64,000 nt of DNA from the NCBI GenBank assembly GCA_963921195.1, contig OY992538.1, forward strand, positions 60,812,852-60,876,851, read 5' to 3'. Position numbers and translations under genes: made by a program. The notes under the pieces were generated by a model. The model had not been told where the DNA came from, ran no database searches, and saw nothing but the letters and a program-made list of their open reading frames with translations. Shown here in pieces: positions 47,121-57,698 of the stretch. Numbering within the stretch: position 1 is the stretch's first letter; each line of letters opens with the position of its first letter. This DNA is from Pegoplata infirma (taxonomy: Eukaryota; Arthropoda; Insecta; Diptera; Anthomyiidae).

Positions 47121-48524
47121 ATGGACACAAATGATACCGATTTAATTCGAGGCTCTGCCTCACCGACTGGTGCTGGTCCTAGCACTGGTCTTAGGGTTGC
47201 GACCTTGAAGTCCGACCTTGATTCTGGTAGGGGTGCTCAGCCTAATATTGGTGGTAAAAAGAAAAAGAAACTTAAACCATCAAAGGTCAGGCACAACCAG
47301 AGACGGCTTTGTTTGAAAATAATTAACAGACTAAGCCAACTTGATGGAACGAAGCTCTCCGAACGTGAGAGGGCGTCGCTATCATGGGCGAAAGGAGTCA
47401 TTGAAGAACAGGACAAACTTTCGGCAATGCGCGCATCTGACAAACAGAGCGCTGTTTCGGCCTCGTCATCGAAGTCTGGTAAAAGGTTGCGCTCGCCCGA
47501 CGAGAAACCTTTACCTAAGAGATCTAAGGTGACCGGCAACGTCTGGACTCAGTCTTTTAGTGAAGTGGTTAAAGGTAACTTCGTTAGGGCTGTGATAAAC
47601 AGGCAAAATGGGGATTGTAGTATTCCAAGGGACAAGTGGAGTTTAGTTGAAACTAAACTAAATGAAATCTACTATAGGCTCCTTGAGAGTATGCCTGATT
47701 TTCTCCCTACTACTGTCAACGCAGGTTGGTATCAGGGGCGATTAAAACTCGTTGCTTTTGGGAACGAAAGATCCGCAGCCGTGTTTAAGGTTGCCATTAG
47801 CCAAGTGGGAGAGTTATGGCCTGGAGCCAGACTGGACGTTGTGGAAAAACATGATATCCCCTCGCAACCCCGAGCTCATGCATGGATCCCAATGGCTACA
47901 AGTGACACTGCGGTGATTCTAAAGATGATAAAAGTCTGCAATCCTGACCTTCCAACTCAGAATTGGCAAATTGCCAGATTGGGTGAGATGGAGGGCGCTC
48001 GTCGTCAAGCAGTGGTCTTGGTTAATGAGGAATCGCTTCCGCTTTTAGCCAGGACTGATGGCATTATTAGATTTGGCTTTTTTCATATAAGAGTCAATGT
48101 CTACAAGGGCGACCAGAAGCCTATTTTGGACGCAGACAAGCCAGTGGCAGAGTCGGCTGGGGAGGAGAATCTGGAAAAGGTTGATATTCAGCTGACCGAT
48201 TCTAGGCTGATGGGAGATGCATCTGGCATTTTCGAAACCGAATCTGGTAACGAATGCGACCTCTGTGATGGCACGGAGGATAAAGCTGATGCCATGATGG
48301 GTGACATTCAGGACGAGGCCCATGCAGTGAGGAATTCGGAGAGTTCTGTTGCCTCCGATTCAGAACAGATGGGACACATATCTGGCTTATTCGAAACCGA
48401 ATCTGGGGACGAATGCGACCTCTATGATAACACGGAGGATGAAGCCAATAACACGGTGGTGGAAAGGATGGTGGAAAAAAAGCAAGATGTTGCGGTTCCT
48501 ACAAATAAACCTCCATCACTGTAA
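47121..48524 (+). CDS. LINE ORF1 protein, 467 aa
   Basis: ORF1 of a LOA-type LINE is expected to bind the element RNA and form the particle that carries it to the nucleus. Residues 1-42 are low complexity. A basic patch (GGKKKKKLKPSKVRHNQRR, about 44-62) could be a nuclear signal or RNA contact. The middle, from about residue 140 to 345 (WTQSFSEVVKG..., NWQIARLGEMEGARRQAVV, FGFFHIRVNVYK), resembles the DUF4780-type region of fly LOA ORF1 proteins; this is by recollection, not a search. No CCHC zinc knuckle is seen. The acidic tail holds two copies of an FETESG-E-CDL motif 53 residues apart. The ATG at 47121 is the first in frame after the leader. The last 38 nt overlap ORF2 in the +1 frame. 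Confidence 0.8.
   Translation: MDTNDTDLIRGSASPTGAGPSTGLRVATLKSDLDSGRGAQPNIGGKKKKKLKPSKVRHNQRRLCLKIINRLSQLDGTKLSERERASLSWAKGVIEEQDKLSAMRASDKQSAVSASSSKSGKRLRSPDEKPLPKRSKVTGNVWTQSFSEVVKGNFVRAVINRQNGDCSIPRDKWSLVETKLNEIYYRLLESMPDFLPTTVNAGWYQGRLKLVAFGNERSAAVFKVAISQVGELWPGARLDVVEKHDIPSQPRAHAWIPMATSDTAVILKMIKVCNPDLPTQNWQIARLGEMEGARRQAVVLVNEESLPLLARTDGIIRFGFFHIRVNVYKGDQKPILDADKPVAESAGEENLEKVDIQLTDSRLMGDASGIFETESGNECDLCDGTEDKADAMMGDIQDEAHAVRNSESSVASDSEQMGHISGLFETESGDECDLYDNTEDEANNTVVERMVEKKQDVAVPTNKPPSL
48221..48440 (+). repeat. 159-bp in-frame duplication in the ORF1 tail
   Basis: ATCTGGCATTTTCGAAACCG and ATCTGGCTTATTCGAAACCG begin two blocks 159 bp (53 codons) apart, each encoding FETESGxECDLxD. In frame, so it lengthens an acidic tail without breaking the ORF. 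Confidence 0.75.
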
Positions 48525-51500
48525 GGCAGCCTCAGCTGCACTATTGCTGCGCCTGACGACAGGAGCAGTTGACTTGGTTTTTATCCAAGAGCCCTGGGTG
48601 CGGGGTGGCAGGGTTTGCGGATTGAAGACCCCAGGGTTTAAGTTGATGGTTGCCAAAGGTGAGGGCTCACCAAGAGCCTGCATCTTGGCGAAAAATGGCT
48701 TAAATATATTCTTTTTATCAACTTTTAGTGATATGGATGTTACAGCGGCTAGCTTAGAGCTTCATGGGAAATCTATTTGGCTCGCCTCTGCGTATTTTCC
48801 TAATCCGGGGCCAATACCCCCGGAGAAGGTTGGCGGTCTGATTCGGGAGTCTGAATCTAGGGGATACCAGTTACTTGTGTGCTGTGATGCTAATGCACAT
48901 CATTCGATATGGGGAAGTACAGACACAAATGATAGAGGCGAATCACTTTTGGAGTTTTTGTTAAGCACTAACCTGTATATTTGTAACAAGGGTAGTGAAC
49001 CAACTTTCGTTACAAGTACGCGGCAAGAGGTTCTTGACGTAACACTTGTATCAGATACATTGTCTGATAGAATTGATGACTGGAGAGTTTTGGAAGAGCA
49101 TTCTTTCTCAGATCATCGCTACATTGAGTTTTTACTCAGGGAGCGTGCCCCGGTTGAGACAGTCTCTAGAAATCTGAGAAAAACAAACTGGGTGAAATAT
49201 AGGGAGACTTTTTCTTTGCTTTTGGATGAAGTACCCCTATCTGAACCGCATAGTTTAGCGGAAATTGACTGTCTGATTGACCATATAACAAATGTTTGTA
49301 ATAGGTGCCTGGATGCGTCTTGCCCTTCTGCAAAGCCCAGAGGGAAAAAAAAGCCACCTTGGTGGTCAAATGAGTTGCAGACGAGCAGAGATTCCTGCAG
49401 AAAGCTCTTTAATAAGGCTAAATTTTCAAGAGCGGACGAGGACTGGTCTGCATACAGGCTGCAACTTAAGAGTTATAAGAAGATGATCAGAAATGCAAAA
49501 TGTGATTCTTGGAAAAACTTCTGTGGAAACATAGAAGACGTCTCTGAGGCATCCAGGCTGCGCAAGGTTCTGGCTTCTTCTCCTTGCACCCTAGGATACC
49601 TGAAAGATCCTAATGGGGTGTGGTCTTCCTCCAGTGGAGAGTCGCTGGATCTCCTTTTAAACACGCATTTTCCGGGCAATTCCATGACGCCGTTTCAAGC
49701 TTTGGAACGTTCTGACGCCCAAGCATCTGAAATTGCTTCGGAAATAATAAATATGTCAACATTAATCTGGGCGATAAAAAGCTTCAGGCCCTATAAATCC
49801 CCGGGACCTGATGGTATAATCCCGGCTGAGTTGCAGCAAGTGTTGGACTATATAGCCCCGTTGCTGTATAATCTATACACAGCATGCATCAACTGGTCTT
49901 ATATTCCTTTAAAATGGAGGGATACCAGAGTCGTATTTATCCCGAAGGCTGGGAAAAGTTCCCACACAGCTCCGAAGGATTTCAGACCAATTAGTCTGTC
50001 TTCTTTTTTGTTAAAGACAATGGAACGAATGATAGACTCATATTTGCGTAGAGTGATTGACCCGAGGTTGCTTTCGACAAAGCAACATGCATACAGCAAG
50101 GGACGATCAACGGAAACAGCTCTTCATGAGCTCGTTGGTACCATCGAGAGATCGCTTTCGGTAAAGGAGTACACTATGGTGGCCTTTCTTGATATTGAGG
50201 GGGCTTTTAATAATGTCATCCCAGAATCGATAATATTGGCATTGTCTGGTCTGGGAGTAAAGCGTGAAATCGTTTTAATGGTGGAAAGCCTACTTGCCAG
50301 TAGACGTATAACGTCTGAATTGGGAGCGTCCGTCATATCTCGATTTGTCAATAGAGGTACACCACAAGGAGGTGTTCTTTCGCCGCTTCTTTGGAACCTG
50401 GCACTGAATTCAATGCTACTATCTCTAGAAGCACGTGGTTGTCATGTTATCGCATATGCTGACGATGTCGCGATAGCGGTAAAGGGGAAGCATCTGCCAA
50501 CATTGCGGGACATTCTTCAGGGTTCTCTGAAAGATCTGTCTAAATGGGCAAGAGACTGTGGTCTAGGAGTTAATCCTAGTAAAACAGAGCTTGTTTTATT
50601 TACAAGGAAAAATAAGATTCCTGCTTTCGATCCTATTTCTCTGGACGGTACTGAAATCACCTTCTCAGATGGAGCCAAGTATCTTGGAGTGTTTCTAGAT
50701 AGGAAGCTGAATTTCAGGCGTAATATTGAGGAACGGGTGAGAAAAGCAACGATTGCTTTGTATTCCTGTAAAAGGGCCATTGGAAAACGATGGGGTTTTA
50801 GCCCTCAAGTCGTTCATTGGATCTATACAGCAGTGGTGCGTCCAATTTTGCTGTATGGAATCATTGTCTGGTGGCCTGCTTTAGAAACAAAGGCGAACTG
50901 TGTCTTTATCACAAAGGTACAGAGAATGGCGTCAATGTGCATCACTGGTGCTCTTCGTACTACACCTACGGCTGCATTAGAAATCCTCCTTCACCTGATA
51001 CCATTGGACATATTGGGTAGGCAGTATGCAGCTGCGTCGGCAATTCGACTTAATAGCACGCTGCAATGGAGGAGCAGCGATTGTGGCCATAGCGCGATCT
51101 TAAAAAAGATAACAATACCACAAAATGTGGATTGTGCTCCCTCTTTGAGCCTCTTTGAGCGCCACTTTACCACTATGATACCATCCAGGGAGTCTTGGAT
51201 GGGGGATACTCCGGGAAGTGGAGCTACAATAAATTTTTACACAGATGGATCGAGGCTGCACGAACAAGTGGGCTTTGGGGTCTATTCGGAAGAGCTTGGA
51301 TTGAGCCTGGCTCGTAGACTGCCAGATCATTGCAGTGTTTACCAGGCAGAGATGCTGGCAATAAAGGAAGTGGCTGACTGGTTGAGCTGCAATGTCTTGT
51401 CTACAACCGCAGTCAACATCTATACTGACAGTCAAGCCGCGGTCAAGTCCTTGGATTCAATGTTTCTGAAAACAAGATCTGCCCTTAACTGCCGCACGTC

Positions 51501-52080
51501 TTTAAATGAGATGGCCAAGCAGTTTAACATACGACTCATATGGGTCCCAGGGCACAGAGACATTCCAGGGAATTGCAAAGCCGATGAGCTTGCAAGACTA
51601 GGAACTACCTTACAGGTTCCAACAGAATTGGAATGTGTTGGTATGCCTCTAGAAACTTGCAAGCAAAACCTACGGCTTTGTTCTGCGACGGAGACTAATC
51701 AAAGATGGGCAAATGGATGGACGTGTGAGACAACACGACTGATTTGGCCTTCTCTTAATCAGGGGCGCACAAGTGAGCTGATATCGCTTCCAAGAGGAGA
51801 GATTTCGACGGTGGTTTCTATAATTACCGGACACTGTCTTATAGGGAAGCACGCAGAGCGGTTAAATGTGCCGTCGAATGACTTTTGCCGAAGTTGCATG
51901 GATGAAGAGGAGTTGGAAACTATCGAACACTTTATTTGCCATTGCCCGGCACTTTCTGGTCAGCGACTTGCTTCACTGGGATCTAGGGAGCTGTACGATC
52001 TTTCTGATTTGTCGGATGTCAAAATTCAACATCTAAGGAGTTTCATAAGAAGCTCAAACTGGTTTAACGACAGGGACTAG
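48487..52080 (+). CDS. LINE ORF2: AP endonuclease, reverse transcriptase, RNase H (1197 aa)
   Basis: The enzyme nicks the target and copies the RNA onto it (target-primed reverse transcription). The start is set at 48487 because the endonuclease begins at once (MLRFLQINLHHCK); an open frame extends upstream to 48349 but overlaps ORF1. Endonuclease: N8, E35 in FIQEPW, CDANAHH, and SDHRYIEF. Reverse transcriptase: SPGPDGIIPAEL, FRPISLSSFLLK, FLDIEGAFNNV, GTPQGGVLSPLLWNLALN, catalytic YADD at 50455-50466. RNase H: TDGS (from 51241), QAEM, TDSQ and KADELA give the expected D-E-D-D set. The C-terminus has a Cys/His cluster (CRSCMDEEE...HFICHC). No stop or shift interrupts it. Expression probably needs reinitiation or frameshifting at the 38-nt overlap with ORF1. 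Confidence 0.9.
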   Translation: MLRFLQINLHHCKAASAALLLRLTTGAVDLVFIQEPWVRGGRVCGLKTPGFKLMVAKGEGSPRACILAKNGLNIFFLSTFSDMDVTAASLELHGKSIWLASAYFPNPGPIPPEKVGGLIRESESRGYQLLVCCDANAHHSIWGSTDTNDRGESLLEFLLSTNLYICNKGSEPTFVTSTRQEVLDVTLVSDTLSDRIDDWRVLEEHSFSDHRYIEFLLRERAPVETVSRNLRKTNWVKYRETFSLLLDEVPLSEPHSLAEIDCLIDHITNVCNRCLDASCPSAKPRGKKKPPWWSNELQTSRDSCRKLFNKAKFSRADEDWSAYRLQLKSYKKMIRNAKCDSWKNFCGNIEDVSEASRLRKVLASSPCTLGYLKDPNGVWSSSSGESLDLLLNTHFPGNSMTPFQALERSDAQASEIASEIINMSTLIWAIKSFRPYKSPGPDGIIPAELQQVLDYIAPLLYNLYTACINWSYIPLKWRDTRVVFIPKAGKSSHTAPKDFRPISLSSFLLKTMERMIDSYLRRVIDPRLLSTKQHAYSKGRSTETALHELVGTIERSLSVKEYTMVAFLDIEGAFNNVIPESIILALSGLGVKREIVLMVESLLASRRITSELGASVISRFVNRGTPQGGVLSPLLWNLALNSMLLSLEARGCHVIAYADDVAIAVKGKHLPTLRDILQGSLKDLSKWARDCGLGVNPSKTELVLFTRKNKIPAFDPISLDGTEITFSDGAKYLGVFLDRKLNFRRNIEERVRKATIALYSCKRAIGKRWGFSPQVVHWIYTAVVRPILLYGIIVWWPALETKANCVFITKVQRMASMCITGALRTTPTAALEILLHLIPLDILGRQYAAASAIRLNSTLQWRSSDCGHSAILKKITIPQNVDCAPSLSLFERHFTTMIPSRESWMGDTPGSGATINFYTDGSRLHEQVGFGVYSEELGLSLARRLPDHCSVYQAEMLAIKEVADWLSCNVLSTTAVNIYTDSQAAVKSLDSMFLKTRSALNCRTSLNEMAKQFNIRLIWVPGHRDIPGNCKADELARLGTTLQVPTELECVGMPLETCKQNLRLCSATETNQRWANGWTCETTRLIWPSLNQGRTSELISLPRGEISTVVSIITGHCLIGKHAERLNVPSNDFCRSCMDEEELETIEHFICHCPALSGQRLASLGSRELYDLSDLSDVKIQHLRSFIRSSNWFNDRD

Positions 52081-52183
52081 TAGGGAAACCTATTACGATC
52101 CCGTGGTATCACAATGGACCTCAGAGTCTACGTGTGTTGACGTAAAACGTCAGCAGCCACTTACAACCTAACCTAACCTAACC
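52081..52183 (+). promoter_or_regulatory. LINE 3' UTR with hairpin and CCTAA-type tail
   Basis: A short hairpin (TGACGT 52138-52143, AAA, ACGTCA 52147-52152) precedes ACAACCTAACCTAACCTAACC. A 3' stem plus short repeated tail is a plausible template mark for the element's own reverse transcriptase. The tail resembles insect telomere repeat CCTAA by sequence only. Confidence 0.6.
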
Positions 52184-52636
52184 TACTATTTGTTTCTGAT
52201 CAATTTCTCTTTCCTTAATGTGTAAGTAGTGTTGACAATTGGAAAATGCCACCGAGTAAATTTGCCCGCTTTAATGCTTCCAAATTGTAAATTTACTTTT
52301 TTTATTTTTGTGAAAATTACGATGTATTTTACGAGTACCTCCAATTTTACCCGAAATCCTCATAAAATTTACCAGGTTTTATTGTAATTTAAGACGCTTT
52401 TTAAAGAGCGGTTGAAATATTTGGGAGTTTTTTGAAGAGCTTTTATTTAAAAACTGTATTACAGAGCACTAAGTTAAATTACAGTTGAAATTTAGTATTT
52501 TGGTTACGAGAAAATGTATAAAATCTGTATTTTACCAAAAAACTCTGTTTATTATCTATAAAATAGAGATTACAAAGTAAAAACTAAAATTACAGATAAA
52601 ATTTTGTTTTTCGGTTACAAGAAAATACAAAGTATA

Positions 52637-53216
52637 CACTTAAAAAATTATGTTAGTAAAATCAACTGAAAATGTCAGTTAAAATAACTACTTTGTAAGT
52701 TGTTTTGGGGTCAACTACTTTTTCAGTTAAATCAACTAACAATGTTAGTTATTTTAACTGACAAAAAACAACTGACTTATGTAGTAAAAACTACTTACAT
52801 TTGTAGTCAAAACAACTAAAATGTAGTAAAAATAAAAAAATCAAAATATTTTTTTTTTTTCAAAATATTTTTCAGAAAAAAAAATTGAAGAACAAATTTT
52901 TTCGAAGTTTTTTTTTTAAAAAAAAAGTTGCGAAAAATAAAAATAACGAAATTTTTTTTTTTTTTTGGAAAAAAAACTTTAAAACTTTTCAGAGATAAAA
53001 TAAATAAAATTAACTACTTTAAATAACTGTTACTACATCACAGTACTTTTTTGTTAGTTGTTCAAAAAAACGACTTAAAATAACTAACAGAAATAGTTGT
53101 TTGATATTTTTCATACAAAAACAACTGACTTTGTAGTTAAAAACAACTAACTACTGTAAAATATACAAATAACTAACATGTAGTAACTTACATAATTTTC
53201 TGAGTGTATTCTTAAA
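52637..53216. mobile_element. 580-bp TIR element, CACTTAAAAAATTATGTTAG ends
   Basis: TA flanks (52635-52636, 53217-53218). Right end TAACTTACATAATTTTCTGAGTG. Arms of AACTAACAATGTTAGTTATT-like blocks. It interrupts the CTCTG-type element: CAAAGTA | TTCTTAAAATCTGTATTT rejoins into that family's sequence. Confidence 0.8.
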
Positions 53217-54400
53217 ATCTGTATTTCGACAGATAACTTTGTCAAATGTCTGTCGAATTAAGATTACAGTCATTTTACAGAGTTTTTAACAGAGTAATTA
53301 TTTTGAGTGTGGGTTTTTCTAAAAAAATTTTTTTTTTTGCATTTGTAACTTAACTACAGGTGATAAAGCCAAAATAAGTGAATTTGGGTTTTATGCCCAT
53401 AATATTCCAAAATTAGATTTTTATATGAACTTTTTCAAAAAAACTGTATTTGCATTTTGTGGTTAGTGATGGAACAAAAATAGCTAACTTTGGAGATCAT
53501 GCCATTAATTTTCAAAAATTGATTTTTATATGGATTTTTTTTTTTAAATTTAATTGCATTTTGTGTTAGTGCAAAAATAGCTGAATTTGGGTATTATCCC
53601 TAAAAATTTCACAAAATCTATTTTTATATGAGTTTTTCTAAAAAACTTTAATTGCTTTTCGTGGCTTAACTAAAGGTGCTAGAGTACTAAACGCTGAAGT
53701 TGGAGATAATGTCTTATGTTTATAGGCTGGTTAAGTTTGAAAATAGGCAAAATCGGAGCAGGGGGAAAAAGTTCTTGAATATCTAAACATTAGTTTTTTA
53801 AATTTTTTTTGTATATTTGTTAAATAATTTAACCATTTTTGTATCAGAGGTAGTTTAAATGTACCCCCAAGGCCAAACCTTCCGAGCCGCCGTAAAAAAA
53901 ACCGACCACGAGAAATTTATTTATTTTTTCATTTTTTTACATTTTGGAGGGTATTTAAGATTCGACACGCTCTCACTTGTTATTTTTAGCTTAAAGCTAA
54001 AGCAAAAATAGCTGAATTTTTTCATAGCAAAAAATTTCTAAATAATATTTCAAATGAATTTTTTCAAAAAAAAAACTTTAATTGCAATTTATGGCTTAAC
54101 TAGAGGTTGTTGAGAAAAAAAAGCTCAATTTAGGTATCATCCCCATCAATTTGCTAAATTCTATTTTTTATATGATTTTTTTCAAGAAAAAATACTTTAA
54201 TTGCTTTGTGTTGCTTAACTGGAGGTGCTAGAGCAAAAATAGTGGAATTTTGAGATCACACCTTTAAAATTCCGAAAGTTTATGTTTATTTGATTTTTTG
54301 CAAAAAAAAAAACTAATTATTTAATTAATATGTTTACTTTAAAATTGAAATTGTTTTGGAAAATGAAGGGCTCTTTGTTTATTTGATTTTTTTAACTCTC

Positions 54401-54722
54401 CTGAAAAGAACACTTATTTTCTTAAACTACCTTGATTTATTATCGTTTTTATCAAATTAATCATAATTGAGAAAATTGTTGTGTTTTCTTTTATAATAAT
54501 AATGATTTTTTAAGCTTTTATGTTACCGCACAATTCCGTGAGGTTAAATAAAGTAAATAAGTAAAGTACTCGTAATGTCAAGTACCTGAAACATTAACAT
54601 TATTTGAGAACCTTTTAAAAAACCTCCCCCACGTTTTTTATTTGTGATAAAATTTAAAAAAATTTAAATTTCTTAAAACAACTTTAAATTTTGTATGACT
54701 CTATATAGAGAGTGCTATATAT
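54401..54722. other. Unassigned stretch before the hAT-type element
   Basis: AT-rich, no gene or element recognised. It ends with the target copy CTATATAT. Confidence 0.35.
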
Positions 54723-54860
54723 TAGCATGTCCCGAAATCAGTAAATTTTGGAATTTCTTAAGGGCATATTCCTAGAACTATGCATTTTGAAGGCTGATTA
54801 TTGGGAAAAAAAATAAAATTTTGGAGGTAATCTTCAGGGCGCTTAAAGTTTGTATCACTA

Positions 54861-55575
54861 CACTCAAAATAATAACTCTATAAAATACTCTGTAAAATGA
54901 CTGTAATCTCTATTCAACAGATATTTGACAGAGTTTTCTGTAACAATATAGATACAATGAAAATACTTTGTATTTTGTTGTGACAAAAAAAAAAAAAAAG
55001 TTTCATCTATTATATTACTTTTAACTATGTAATCTTAATTTTACAGATAACTAACAGTTTTCTGTTAAAGTACAGATTTAAGCGAAATACTCTGTATTTT
55101 CTTAAACAAAAAAACTAAGTTTATCTGCATTTTTACTTATTTCTATGTAATCTTGATTTTTTAGTTAAAAACAGAGTTTTATGTAAAAACACCAAAATTT
55201 TATCTGTATTTTTAGGAGACAATGTTAAAAAAGTACCAAAAAAATCTTTTCAAAAAGGTTATAAAAATTTTACAAAAAACATGTATTTTACAATACTCTG
55301 TAAATTTACAATTTTTTTTTCTGTAAAATTTTGGTTGCTTCAAATGCATTTTACAAATATATATAAATTTACAGAGTTTTTCTTTGCTAAATGGTGATTT
55401 ACTTAACCAATATTTTACTAGAAACTCTGTAAATTAACCGTTTTTCTTTGTCAAAATCATTTTACAGAGTTTTATAGTAAAATTACCAATAAATGTTGCT
55501 AGCAGGAAAAGTATGGTGTACTCTGTTAAATTAGCAGAGTTTTTCTGTAATTTAACAGAGTTATTATTTTGAGTG
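54861..55575. mobile_element. 715-bp CTCTG-type TIR element
   Basis: TA flanks, ends CACTCAAAATAATAACTCTA and CAGAGTTATTATTTTGAGTG. Same family as 40878-41563. Confidence 0.8.
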
Positions 55576-55589
55576 TAGTGCATTGGATC

Positions 55590-56283
55590 AAAAAAATACT
55601 CTGTAAAATGACTGTAATCTCTATTCAACTGATATCTGACAGAGTTTTCTGTAACAATACAGATTTAATGAAAATACTTTGTATTTTGTTGTGACAAAAA
55701 AAACAAAGCTTAATCAGTTATATTACTTTTAAATTTGTAATCTTAATTTTACTGATAATTAACAGAGTTTTCTGCTAAAATACAGATTTAAGAGAAATAC
55801 TCTGTATTTTTTATAACCAAAAACCTAAGTTTATTCTGTATTTTTACTTATTTTTATGTAATCTAAATTTCTTCGTTAAAAACAGAGTTTTCTGAAAAAC
55901 ACCAAAATTTTATTTGTATTTTTTGGAGACAATGTTAAAAAAGTACCAAAAAAATCTTTTCAAAAAGGTTATAAAAATTTTACAAAAAACATGTATTTTA
56001 CAAAACTCTGTAAATTTACAATTTTTTTCTGTAAAATTTTGGTTGCTTCAAATGCATTTTACAAATATATATAAATTTACAGAGTTTTCCTTTTCTAAGT
56101 GGTATTTTATTTAACCAATATTTTACTAGAAACTCCGTAAATTAACCGTGTTTCTTTGTCAAAATCATTTTACAGAGTTTTACAGTAAAATTACCATGAA
56201 ATGTTGCTAGCTGGAAAAGTATGGTGTACTCTGTTAAATTGGCAGAGTTTTTCTGTAATTTAACAGAGTTATTATTGTGAGTG
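55590..56283. mobile_element. Second, left-truncated CTCTG-type copy in tandem
   Basis: Repeats 54861-55575 from about its 28th base on (ATACTCTGTAAAATGACTGT) after a 12-14-bp spacer and ends TTATTATTGTGAGTG with TA. Modest divergence from its neighbour. Confidence 0.75.
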
Positions 56284-56285
56284 TA

Positions 56286-57698
56286 ATCTTAATATATTAA
56301 AACGTTTGTGCGGGGTACGTGTTACTTTTTACACCTGCAGAAGAACTTTCGGGAGAAGGTGGGGTTTAAAACCGTATATCATACACTGGATGTATGGTGC
56401 GATAATTACCTATGGTGCCCTTGTGTGGTGGAAAGCAGTGGATAAGAAATCATATCTCTGCAATCTACAGAAGCTACAACGACTGGCGTGTGTGGGTATC
56501 ACTGGTGCTATTGGATCAGCACCCCAGGCCGGTTTGGAAGTGTTACTAAACATTCAGCTCGTGCATATTTACGTCAAAGGCACAGCAGCAAAATCGGCTC
56601 TCAGGTTAAGAGAGTCGCAAATGCTTAAGCAACGCTCTTGGGGATACTCGACTATATTAAGTATGGTGGGAGGGACGGAACTGGAACAGAGAACCGACTA
56701 TATCTCACCACAGACGAACTTTGACAGAACCTTCGAAGTCCAAATACCGACTAGGGAAGACTGGGCGGAAAACTCTGTTATTACAGAGAATGCGATCTCA
56801 ATCTTTACGGACGGATCGAAGATGGAGATGGGTACGGGTTCGGGAGCTTACTCTGAATGCCTCGAGGCTTCCGGATAAGTGTAGTGTTTTCCAGGCTGAG
56901 GTGCTTGCAATTGACAAAGCCGCGCAGTTAATTATGACATGGGATCTTCGTCCTTGCGTCATTAACATTTTCGTGGATAGTCTCGCAGCTCTGAAGGCCT
57001 TAGAGTCAAATACTGTAAAATCGGGAATTGTTTTGAATTGTATACAATCGCTTTGTCGAATCAGTCAGCACACAATCAAGCTAATCTGGGTCCCAGGCCA
57101 TAGTGGGGTCGCTGGGAACGAATTGGCTGATGAGTGTGCGAGGAATGGCTCTGCATCGGTGGGGGAACGTGTAGAACCTGACATCTCGGTTCCTATAGGG
57201 GAATTGATGAACAAAATTGATAGGATATTTGAAAATAGGATGAAGGATAGGTGGATATCACTGACTACGTGCAGGATATCTAGAACCCTGTGGCCACTGC
57301 CGAATCCTAAGAGGACAAAAAGTCTTCTTACTTTTGGCAAACGGACGGTTAGCCTATTAGTTGGAGTACTTACAGGACACTGTATGATTGATGAAATAAG
57401 ACTATTGTTGAAGCTGTGGGGAAGTGGAGGAAGAGGAGTCAGTGAAGCACTTGCTATGCGAATGTCCGGGTCTAATGAGGAGCCGCCTTAAGCATTTGTG
57501 GCAAAGATTTTTCGATGACCTGGACTGCCTAAGTGGTGTCTCATTGACGTCTCTAGCGGAATACCTCAGGAAAACGGGGTGGTTTAAGAAGTAGAACTTT
57601 GTATCAGAGGGGGAGAGGGGAAATATGATTAGGGGAATCACAATGGGCCTTATGGCCTCCGAGTGATTTCGCCAAATGGCGAGCGCCCATCAAACCTA
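56286..57698 (+). pseudogene. 5'-truncated, broken LOA-type ORF2 fragment
   Basis: A LINE relative of the intact copy, keeping only the end of the reverse transcriptase domain, the RNase H and the C-terminus. Three frames are needed: 56306-56878 (GRRWGLKPYIIHWMYGA, FTDGSKMEMGTGSGAYSE), 56721-57491 (CSVFQAEVLAI, NIFVDSLAALKAL, IKLIWVPGHSGVAGNELADE), and a third frame from about 57415 to the stop at 57594 (HLLCECPGL, KTGWFKK). A short deletion removes residues after MYGA relative to the intact element. The 3' part ATCACAATGGGCCT...CAAACCTAC resembles the intact LINE's 3' UTR. It is a dead copy of a different subfamily. Confidence 0.85.

Larger units (their letters stand above)
46982..52183 (+). 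mobile_element. Full-length LOA-type non-LTR retrotransposon (LINE)
   Basis: An 8-bp duplication TACTATTT lies at 46974-46981 and 52184-52191. The element has a 139-bp 5' leader, ORF1 (47121-48524), ORF2 (48487-52080) and a 3' UTR ending in (ACCTA)n-like ACCTAACCTAACCTAACC. Both ORFs are open over their full length, which suggests a young and possibly active copy. Endonuclease, reverse transcriptase and RNase H in one ORF2, with an ORF1 lacking CCHC knuckles, fit the LOA clade (Loa, Bilbo, Lian). Clade placement is from memory of motifs, not a tree. Confidence 0.85.
46785..53309. mobile_element. TIR element (CTCTGTTAAATTACAG family) split by a LINE and a MITE
   Basis: Left end CACTCAAAATAATCACTCTG, right end AGAGTAATTATTTTGAGTG. 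TG lies on both sides (46783-46784, 53310-53311). Without the LINE (plus its 8-bp duplication) and the 580-bp MITE it would be about 0.73 kb, like its relatives. It was the landing site of the LINE. Confidence 0.7.

Noticed and set aside
47237..52080. Additional frames of 60-111 codons inside the LINE
   Set aside because: They overlap ORF1 or ORF2 on other frames or the opposite strand and have no domain features.
52158..52183. Telomere repeat (CCTAA)n
   Set aside because: Only three to four units, located exactly at the LINE 3' end. Better explained as the element tail.
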